This document shows positions 5,140-10,650 of a stretch of DNA of 10,650 nucleotides, piece by piece. A program made the position numbers and the translations under genes. Each line of letters starts with the position of its first letter. Positions within the stretch are counted from its first letter, which is position 1. Under the pieces are notes generated by a model that was not told the DNA's origin, made no database searches, and worked only from the letters and a program-made list of their open reading frames with translations. This stretch comes from Bacillota bacterium (lineage in GTDB: Bacteria > Bacillota > Clostridia > Acetivibrionales > DTU013), in assembly GCA_023415815.1 (NCBI GenBank), contig JAEZJL010000218.1:1-10650 (forward strand), read 5' to 3'.

Positions 5140-7638
5140 TTAATTAAATTTAAGTTCGTCGATAAGTTTCATCTGCCGGCTTTTAATCAAAGGGGCAAGG
5201 GAACCGGCCAAGGTAATCGCGACTCCCAAAGCTCCGGCAAAGAGGAAGGTTCCGGCGTCAAGCTCCGGTTGTATGGAGATGCGCGGTCCTGCCACAAGAA
5301 AAATCGTGTCAATTTCAAGGCGCGATACGACGATACCGATCACAGCTCCAAGCATGCCGGAAGAAAAGGCCTCCGCCAAGGTCATAATCCTGTTTTGTGC
5401 ATTGCTCATGCCTACGGATTTATACATGGCGGCGGTCCGCCGATTCTGGATATAGTTGATGAGCAGGTTGTTGATGATCCCCACGGCGGCCAGCGCAAGA
5501 ATAAACCACGTGAGATTTTGCATGGGTGCAAGAAATGCGTTGATAGTCCCCAAAGCGTCGTTGTTGAATTCTTCGACGGTCCTGCTCCAATTGCTTTTCT
5601 TGCCGAACAAATCCCGTATCTGTATTATGACCGCATCCGGGTCGGCGGCGGTATAGGCAAGAATGCCATAGTTTTGTGCTCCAAAGTCGCGTATGGCGCA
5701 GATGGAAGGGATGATTGCCTCCGTATCCGTCGCGCGTATTCTATAGTCTCCCAAAACGGTATACTCAAATTGATGCGTGCCTGAAGAAAGCAGGATGGTA
5801 TCCCCGGGCTTGATATTACGAGCCTTCATTGCATCTGCAGACAGAAGAATGTTTCTGCCGGTAGGAAAGGCGGCTTCTATGGCATCGCGGCTATTTTTGT
5901 CCTCATAGCGCATAGCGAACATTTCGCCGTATAGGGCGAGGTTCTCCGTCCCTTCTACACGGCTGAATATTGCGCCGTTACCATGAAGTGTATTGTTTAA
6001 TACAAAAACAGGCAGCACTTCGTCTATCCGGTCAAGCTCTCTTATTTTATCCACAAACTCCGGGCTCATGACGGCATCGGCAAAGCCATCCAGCTCAGCG
6101 CCTCTGAACACGTCGCCTATATAAACCTTAACAAAGCTTCCGACAACACTGATCACAATAATGGCCGAAATACTGACGGATAATAGTGTGATATTCTGGC
6201 TGATGTTCCTGTTACTCCGCATATTACGGGCTGCAAGGCGGCCTGCATTGCCTATTACCGCGCCGTACACCCCTTCCAGCGGGAGTGATATCCCGGACGT
6301 TAGCATTGGGATCATAATAATGGTTGCCGCAAGCAGCCCCGCAAGGGACGCTCCTCCGGCCGCCAGCAGAATGTTATCACCCCTAGGCTGTACAATGCGC
6401 GGTAATAGGATGGAAAGGATAAGCAGCGCCGCGCCGAGCAGAAACAGCTTGAGATCAGACATACTCTTTTCTTCCACGGTTCCTAGGACGACATCCTTTA
6501 CCGGCAGGCGGCCGGCCTTCTTAATGGGAATCAGCGCGCTCAATACCGAAACCGCCATCGCTGCCAGACAGGCCAGCAAAATGTTCACTGGCGACACAAT
6601 CATGGGAATTTCTATACCTTGCGACAGAGAATTGCCGAGACCCCGCAGCATCAGTTTAAGCGCACCGAAGCCGGCGGGAATGCCGATGAAGGCGCCTAGG
6701 CTCCCGTATATAAGGCTTTCCAGCAGTAAAATGTTGATAACGGCGCGCTCTGTCGCACCAATGCTTCGAAAGGTACCGACCACCGGCAGGCGTTCCAGCA
6801 TAATCACTTTATAGCTGCTGTAGATAATAAACACACTCATGGTCAGCGAGAAGAAACCGATCAGGAAAAAGGGCAAAGACTTCTGCCTTGCGTCGGCCTC
6901 TATCTGGGCTTCATCCACAATGCGGCTCAGATGGTATTCCTTCGGTAAAACAGCTTGCAGCTCCTTTTGCAGGGCGCCGGTCTCTACCCCTTCCGCAGGC
7001 TCTATCAGATATTTGCTATATCCGTCGCCTGCGCCGAGTATCAGCGACAGCGTTTCAACGGGGACAAGGGCGTTTGTGCCCCGGGTATGGCGCAGGAACA
7101 GGGTATCGTATGCCGCGATTGCCGCAACCTGAAATTCGTGAGGTTCGCCGTTTATCCAAAGGGTAAAATCATCGCCCTGCTTCACTCCAAACTTTGATGT
7201 AAAGCGTTGCGGCAGGACAATCTGATTGCCGCTGAAATTGGTCAGCTTGCCGCCGTCCGTCAGACGGGGTTTGTTAATCTTCGCAAGCTCTCCCAAATCG
7301 GCAGCGACGACGTCAAAGTTTTCGAAATAACCGCCTTCTTTATAGAGCGCCTGTGTTTCTATCAATCCAACCGCATGACGGATCGAACGGGAAGCCGGTA
7401 TTGTATCCGGCCTCACCCAAACCGGAGCGCCGTCTGCGTCCGGGTTAGGAGAAACGGAAAGCGTGGCGCTTCCCGCCATGCCCCGTGACATTTTCATCTG
7501 CGCTTGCGCATAGCTCTCCCCAACCGACAGGGAAACGAACAGCAGCGTTGTTGACAATACGACGGACAAAAGCATGACCAACGTCCGCAGCTTCCGGTCT
7601 TTGATACTATTCAGGATATATTTCAAAACGATTTTCAT
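5140..7638 (-). CDS. FtsX-family ABC transporter permease with two FtsX domains
   Basis: An 832-residue membrane protein. Ten hydrophobic segments are visible at about 18-40, 255-278, 300-325, 350-375, 396-414, 423-446, 483-505, 707-729, 753-775 and 797-817. Two large extracytoplasmic domains lie at about 41-254 and 506-706. Each half ends in an FtsX three-helix unit, and each unit carries the cytoplasmic signature after its first helix: RSIGATERA (291-299) and KSVGMSNAQ (740-748). This is the duplicated layout in which one polypeptide supplies both permease halves, so it probably works with two copies of the ATPase encoded at 4453-5127. I chose the ATG at 7636-7638 because AGGAGG lies 6 nt upstream; an in-frame TTG 11 codons earlier falls inside a hairpin and lacks such a site. 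Position after a two-component system suggests stress-induced export, detachment or sensing. The substrate is unknown. Confidence 0.92.
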   Translation of the reverse strand: MKIVLKYILNSIKDRKLRTLVMLLSVVLSTTLLFVSLSVGESYAQAQMKMSRGMAGSATLSVSPNPDADGAPVWVRPDTIPASRSIRHAVGLIETQALYKEGGYFENFDVVAADLGELAKINKPRLTDGGKLTNFSGNQIVLPQRFTSKFGVKQGDDFTLWINGEPHEFQVAAIAAYDTLFLRHTRGTNALVPVETLSLILGAGDGYSKYLIEPAEGVETGALQKELQAVLPKEYHLSRIVDEAQIEADARQKSLPFFLIGFFSLTMSVFIIYSSYKVIMLERLPVVGTFRSIGATERAVINILLLESLIYGSLGAFIGIPAGFGALKLMLRGLGNSLSQGIEIPMIVSPVNILLACLAAMAVSVLSALIPIKKAGRLPVKDVVLGTVEEKSMSDLKLFLLGAALLILSILLPRIVQPRGDNILLAAGGASLAGLLAATIIMIPMLTSGISLPLEGVYGAVIGNAGRLAARNMRSNRNISQNITLLSVSISAIIVISVVGSFVKVYIGDVFRGAELDGFADAVMSPEFVDKIRELDRIDEVLPVFVLNNTLHGNGAIFSRVEGTENLALYGEMFAMRYEDKNSRDAIEAAFPTGRNILLSADAMKARNIKPGDTILLSSGTHQFEYTVLGDYRIRATDTEAIIPSICAIRDFGAQNYGILAYTAADPDAVIIQIRDLFGKKSNWSRTVEEFNNDALGTINAFLAPMQNLTWFILALAAVGIINNLLINYIQNRRTAAMYKSVGMSNAQNRIMTLAEAFSSGMLGAVIGIVVSRLEIDTIFLVAGPRISIQPELDAGTFLFAGALGVAITLAGSLAPLIKSRQMKLIDELKFN

Positions 7639-7644
7639 ACGAAC

Positions 7645-7650
7645 CCTCCT
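7645..7650 (-). promoter_or_regulatory. Ribosome binding site that fixes the permease start
   Basis: AGGAGG on the minus strand ends 6 nt before the ATG at 7638. This favours that start over the in-frame TTG at 7671, which lies within the hairpin arm. Confidence 0.85.
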
Positions 7651-7661
7651 TCTATCATAAA

Positions 7662-7705
7662 AAGGCTGCAACTTTACTCTATAAAGAGTATAAAATTGCA
7701 GCCTT
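7662..7705 (-). terminator. Branched hairpin between kinase and permease genes (terminator or attenuator)
   Basis: Outer arms AAGGCTGCAA (7662-7671) and TTGCAGCCTT (7696-7705) are perfect 10-bp complements. Inside them TACTCT (7675-7680) and AGAGTA (7685-7690) pair around ATAA. Read on the minus strand the outer stem is followed by TTTAT, so a run of five T overlaps the end of the stem, as in an intrinsic terminator. It ends about 23 nt before the permease ATG and starts 31 nt after the kinase stop. It would reduce read-through from the regulator-kinase genes into the transporter genes. Confidence 0.7.
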
Positions 7706-7740
7706 AATCTGGTTTTCAGCCTGTCTTAAGTTAACCTTAA
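7703..7740 (-). promoter_or_regulatory. TTAAG repeats, possible response-regulator boxes
   Basis: On the minus strand TTAAG occurs at 7740-7736, 7729-7725 and 7707-7703, that is, spaced 11 and 22 bp, one and two helical turns. The first two form TTAAG-N6-TTAAG, the direct-repeat layout bound by many OmpR-family regulators. They overlap the kinase stop codon and precede a -10-like TATACT (7692-7687) that has no recognisable -35 partner, as expected for an activated promoter. The repeat is short, so chance is possible. Confidence 0.35.
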
Positions 7741-9158
7741 TTCTCGGGAGGAATGGAAATGATTACCCTTGTGCCGATGCCAGGCTGGCTGTCAACATGA
7801 ATCTGCCCGCCGTGCAGTTCAACGATTTGTTTTGCGATAGCCATGCCAAGTCCGGTCCCTTCCGTTTTTACGTTTGCGGCGGCTCCCCGGCAGTAACGGA
7901 CAAACAGGTTTTCAACCTCCTGAGCATTCATACCCGTGCCGTTGTCGCTTATTGTAATATGAATGCCGTCGTTTTCGCATACGGATACGGCTATTTCCGT
8001 ATCAGGCGGATTGTGCAGCAGCGCATTGGCAATCAAATTATCAACCGCACGTTTGAAAAGGAACGGATCAAAGGTTGACGGTATATCCCCGCTCTCGCTG
8101 TCAAAACGGATACTTCTGCCCTCATAATCCGGCGTATTGAGCAAATCTATCACAACCTCACGGATAAAGCGCACCATATTCTGATTTTTCTTATGGAGAG
8201 GCAGTATGCTGTTTTGAAGCTGATAAGTGAGCTTTAAATCATTCACCAGGCTTTCCGCATACGCGGCATTTTTCAGGATTATCCTTCCGTATCTCTGCAT
8301 GTCTTCCGTTTCCAATCCATCGGCGGCGTCCGCTATCAATTCCGCATAGCCCCGGATAGGGGACAGCGGCGTTTTCAAATCGTGAGTAATGTTGGCAATC
8401 CATTCTTCACGCATACGATCAGTACCGGCACGTGTCTCGTCGCTGATATGGATTTCCGTGTCCAATTGGTTCAGGCTTTCGTACACATCCGCGAATGCGC
8501 CGGTTTCTTTTAAGGGTAAATAGGCGCGGGAGGCAATTTCATGAACGGCTTTTGTCATTTTCGCCATCTGCCTTGCAGCCCACATACCATAGATCAATCC
8601 GGCAAAAAGGATAAAGAAAAACATTCCGCCGAAGATGACGTTAATGATCGTTTTGCCGCTGGTAAAGCGATCGCCGTTTAAATACATGACCACTCTGTCC
8701 ACATTGACTGGAAAGCCGACGATATAGCTCCAGCGAACATCCTGCGCCGTAAAAGTCCCGGTAAACAGCGAGGCGCCTTCTCCGGCGTCACTGTCCCCAA
8801 CCATATCAAGCAAATCCGCCGCCGTGTAGGACGACGGAATATCTCCTGGCTTGTTTTGCGCCAGCACCTCGTTGCCTTTTTCGTCAAGCAATTGAAACCA
8901 TAAGCCATAACGGTGCAATTGCTCAAATCCGCTCTGTTTAAGCTGCGGTAGTCCATCCACAAGGATAATTTCATTTGCGAAACCATCTGCAAACTGCTTG
9001 GGCCAGGCGCTGGTAGCTGCGATTCCATCCGGTCTTTCGATGGTCACGGCATAAATGAAAAAGCCAATACCGGCGGCAGCCAAACCCATTAGCAATAAAA
9101 AAAACATAATATAAATGTGTAAGGCGGACTTCACACCCGCTGATTTTTTATTCTTCAT
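7737..9158 (-). CDS. Membrane sensor histidine kinase
   Basis: A 473-residue inner-membrane kinase that autophosphorylates and passes phosphate to the regulator encoded immediately upstream. TM1 lies at about 14-39, followed by an extracytoplasmic sensor of about 130 residues (40-170), TM2 at about 171-194 and a linker/HAMP-like part to about 245. The H-box ITHDLKTPLSPIRGY places the phospho-histidine at 259. The ATPase domain has N-box DNLIANALLHN (373-383), G1 DNGTGM (405-410) and G2 GTGLGM (434-439), so it looks fully active. The pattern resembles VanS-like kinases of Firmicutes. Its ATG lies 11 nt inside the end of the regulator gene, so translation is probably coupled, which also explains the weak ribosome site. 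The sensor domain matches nothing I can name; the downstream transporter suggests an envelope or antimicrobial signal. Confidence 0.95.
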   Translation of the reverse strand: MKNKKSAGVKSALHIYIMFFLLLMGLAAAGIGFFIYAVTIERPDGIAATSAWPKQFADGFANEIILVDGLPQLKQSGFEQLHRYGLWFQLLDEKGNEVLAQNKPGDIPSSYTAADLLDMVGDSDAGEGASLFTGTFTAQDVRWSYIVGFPVNVDRVVMYLNGDRFTSGKTIINVIFGGMFFFILFAGLIYGMWAARQMAKMTKAVHEIASRAYLPLKETGAFADVYESLNQLDTEIHISDETRAGTDRMREEWIANITHDLKTPLSPIRGYAELIADAADGLETEDMQRYGRIILKNAAYAESLVNDLKLTYQLQNSILPLHKKNQNMVRFIREVVIDLLNTPDYEGRSIRFDSESGDIPSTFDPFLFKRAVDNLIANALLHNPPDTEIAVSVCENDGIHITISDNGTGMNAQEVENLFVRYCRGAAANVKTEGTGLGMAIAKQIVELHGGQIHVDSQPGIGTRVIISIPPEN

Positions 9159-9855
9159 GCCTTTTCACCAGCTTATAGCCCAATCCCTTTACCGTAAGCA
9201 GCAAACGGGGATTCGAGGGCTCGTCTTCAATCTTCTCCCGCAAATGGCGGATATGCACCATCATGGTGTTGTCGCTTCCCATGCTGTCCTCTCCCCAAAC
9301 GTGCTCATATAATCTTTCTTTACTGATGATTTTATCGGGGTTCTCCATCATATATAGAAGCAGGCTGTATTCGCGGGCGGTCAACCCAATTTCCCGGTTG
9401 TTTTTAAACACGCGGCAAGCATCCGTATCGACCCGCAGCGGCCCTGATTCGATTATTTTGCCGGAAACGTCTTGACTACTGCGGGCATATTCCAGCCTGC
9501 GAAGCTGGGCCTTGATTCTGAAAACCACTTCCCGCGGGCTGAAGGGCTTCGTAATATAGTCATCGCCGCCGACGGCAAGGCCAAGTATCTTATCAACCTC
9601 GTCGTTCCTGGAGGATAAAAACAAGATGGGACAGTGGGAAAACAGCCGTATCTGCTTGCATACCTCAATACCGTCCATATCAGGCAGCATGATATCAAGG
9701 ACGATCACATCGGGAGAATACTCGCGGCAGGCCGTAACGGCGTCCTTCCCGTTCTGTACCTTGCGGATGTTCTGAAAGCTCTCCCGCCGAAGCACTTCCT
9801 CAAGCAAAGCCGTTATATCTCTTTCGTCGTCAACAAGCAGTATCTTATTATTCAT
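9148..9855 (-). CDS. OmpR-family response regulator
   Basis: A 235-residue two-domain regulator. The receiver domain (about 4-118) has the acidic pocket D9/D10, phospho-acceptor D54 in VIVLDIMLPDMDG, S81 in FLSSRND and K103 in YITKPFSP. The winged-helix DNA-binding domain (about 136-231) shows GLTAREYSLLLYMMENPDKIISKERLYEHVWG, then the recognition-helix part SDNTMMVHIRHLREKIE and the terminal wing VKGLGYKL. It is partner to the kinase that overlaps its 3' end, and by context likely controls the permease/ATPase genes. I chose the ATG at 9853-9855 because AGAGGA lies 5 nt upstream and the product then begins NNKILLVDDERD as the family does. A GTG 63 nt upstream would add 21 residues with no family match. 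No clear promoter is seen in the 78-nt gap before it. Confidence 0.95.
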   Translation of the reverse strand: MNNKILLVDDERDITALLEEVLRRESFQNIRKVQNGKDAVTACREYSPDVIVLDIMLPDMDGIEVCKQIRLFSHCPILFLSSRNDEVDKILGLAVGGDDYITKPFSPREVVFRIKAQLRRLEYARSSQDVSGKIIESGPLRVDTDACRVFKNNREIGLTAREYSLLLYMMENPDKIISKERLYEHVWGEDSMGSDNTMMVHIRHLREKIEDEPSNPRLLLTVKGLGYKLVKRHEE

Positions 9856-9860
9856 TATAT

Positions 9861-9866
9861 TCCTCT
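9861..9866 (-). promoter_or_regulatory. Ribosome binding site that fixes the response regulator start
   Basis: AGAGGA on the minus strand ends 5 nt before the ATG at 9855. It supports the shorter start over the GTG at 9918. Confidence 0.75.
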
Positions 9867-9897
9867 TCTTTACCCGCGCATCCTCCGGTTTTCTGAC

Positions 9898-9909
9898 ATT
9901 CTCGAGAAT
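9898..9909. repeat. 12-bp perfect palindrome upstream of the response regulator
   Basis: ATTCTCGAGAAT is self-complementary and sits 43-54 nt upstream of the regulator ATG, in an otherwise featureless 78-nt gap. It could be a regulator site or chance; it contains no -35 or -10 box. Confidence 0.35.
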
Positions 9910-9933
9910 TGCCGGCACGCGGCTGCAGTAGAA

Positions 9934-10650
9934 TCACTTACCCAATTCAGATTTTCTCTGCCGTATCAACCTTTCTACTTCTTTATTGTTATTCGTCGCT
10001 TCATCGGTATCATGTTCCGATTTCAGACTCGTAATGTCGTCGTATGAAAACCCTTTTACATTGCCCCATTCCTTCCAGGGCTTTTTATCATATTTATCAT
10101 GTAAATAAAACTTTATTGGGTTAACCGAACCGGGAGCGTAATTGTATGTCCCCATGTTAGCGGGGTCGGTAACTATTTTCCCGGTTCCGGTATTATATAC
10201 GGCCTCAAACCTTCCGTCGGCTGACAGGAACTTAACATTTAAAGCTCCATTAACGTCCCCGTAATTAAACCTGTGAAATTTTGCACTGAATAAATGCCAT
10301 TCACCTCTGGCAGCCAGCTCGATCATGTCTGGTAAATTCGCAGGTGCACCGCTATAAGAATTCAAGGTATTCCTGAAGAAATGCATACGCTCTGTAATAC
10401 TGTCCAGCTCTCTGATATTTTTATCAAATGTTTCAAAAAAACGTTTAAAATTTTTATGATCCGGCAAAGCGTCCGGACTTTTTTCCAAATCGTCCATCAT
10501 TTTATTGATTACCGCTTCCGCCGCTATTTTTTTTGAACGATTAAAAACATCCCATTGCCCGTTTGCCTTTTTTATTTCTTTAAATAATGAATCCAGCTTA
10601 TAAAAATATTCATCAGCTAAAAACAGGGGTTCTTTGTCACCCGTATACCC
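9934..10650 (-). CDS. Unrecognised protein, C-terminal part with a toxin-tail-like domain (5' partial)
   Basis: The frame is open from the right edge to a stop at 9934-9936 and gives 238 residues; the true start is outside the window. The Met-Met at 10500 is internal, because coding-like sequence (EPLFLADEYFYKLDSLFKEI) continues upstream in frame without a stop. The first 110 residues look helical and charged. The last part has KFLSADGRFEAVYN (about 140-153), VTDPANMGTYNYAPGS (about 160-175) and a KPWKEWGN block (about 190-197), then a lysine/glutamate-rich tail. I have the impression of similar 'EAVYN...TDP.NMGTYNY...WGN' tails in predicted polymorphic toxins and secreted effectors, but I cannot name a family and no catalytic residues are known to me. 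It looks richer in A+T than the genes next to it. No terminator separates it from the response regulator. Confidence 0.6.
   Translation of the reverse strand, partial: GYTGDKEPLFLADEYFYKLDSLFKEIKKANGQWDVFNRSKKIAAEAVINKMMDDLEKSPDALPDHKNFKRFFETFDKNIRELDSITERMHFFRNTLNSYSGAPANLPDMIELAARGEWHLFSAKFHRFNYGDVNGALNVKFLSADGRFEAVYNTGTGKIVTDPANMGTYNYAPGSVNPIKFYLHDKYDKKPWKEWGNVKGFSYDDITSLKSEHDTDEATNNNKEVERLIRQRKSELGK

Noticed and set aside
5269..5784. Plus-strand open frame of 171 codons opposite the permease gene
   Set aside because: It overlaps the conserved C-terminal FtsX unit on the other strand and shows no motif or ribosome site.
6161..6814. Plus-strand open frame of 217 codons opposite the permease gene
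   Set aside because: It is fully antisense to a well-supported FtsX permease, has no family features, and its serine/arginine/proline-rich composition is typical of a shadow frame.
7639..7671. Longer permease N-terminus starting at a TTG
   Set aside because: The TTG lies in a hairpin arm without a good ribosome site, while the ATG at 7638 has AGGAGG at ideal spacing and begins directly with the family's charged N-terminus before TM1.
9856..9918. Longer response regulator N-terminus starting at a GTG
   Set aside because: The added 21 residues match nothing in receiver domains, and the ATG at 9855 has its own ribosome site.
9934..10500. Reading the right-edge gene as a complete 188-residue protein starting at Met-Met
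   Set aside because: The same frame stays open for 50 more codons to the window edge with normal protein-like composition, and there is no convincing ribosome site before 10500.
1..10650. CRISPR array, tRNA, rRNA, insertion sequence or riboswitch
   Set aside because: No spaced direct repeats, no cloverleaf or CCA-type ends, no transposase frame and no recognised riboswitch core were seen by eye on either strand.

Overview
The window looks like a chromosomal stretch from an anaerobic Gram-positive bacterium of the Clostridia. The evidence is family content (DUF3793, DUF2325, a short-chain flavodoxin, a HelD-type helicase, and an OmpR/VanS-like two-component system next to an FtsX-type ABC transporter), strong GGAGG ribosome binding sites, and near-consensus sigma-A promoters. 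Nearly everything is on the minus strand; only a gene tail at the left edge and one possible small RNA are on the plus strand. No tRNA, rRNA, CRISPR array or insertion sequence was seen.

Left part (1-1900): the last 61 codons of a plus-strand ATPase with a DUF234 C-terminus, then a minus-strand operon read right to left as DUF2325 protein, flavodoxin, DUF3793 protein. In front of it are a 7-1-7 palindrome of the Fur/PerR type, a terminator-like hairpin, a second palindrome, and a near-consensus promoter whose -35 box overlaps the stop codon of the next gene. Flavodoxin plus a Fur-like box suggests an iron-starvation operon.

Middle (1898-4450): helD, coding for an RNA-polymerase-recycling superfamily 1 helicase-like protein, with its own TTGACT-N17-TATAGT promoter. 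The gap upstream of it also holds an opposing promoter and a strong bidirectional terminator, which together would make a plus-strand transcript of about 107 nt that overlaps the helD leader in antisense.

Right part (4453-9855): a four-gene block read right to left as response regulator, histidine kinase, FtsX-type permease and ABC ATPase. The regulator and kinase genes overlap by 11 nt, and the permease and ATPase genes are 12 nt apart. Between kinase and permease lies a branched hairpin with a terminator-like T run, next to TTAAG repeats spaced 11 and 22 bp apart that may be response-regulator sites. The likely logic is that the kinase senses an envelope signal and the regulator controls the transporter. 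The substrate cannot be read from the sequence.

Right edge (9934-10650): the C-terminal 238 residues of an unrecognised protein whose last third has the look of a polymorphic-toxin or effector tail domain. It continues beyond the window. No complete novel system is demonstrated here. The best leads are the control region at 1757-1901, the possible small RNA at 4271-4377, and the hairpin/repeat switch at 7662-7740.
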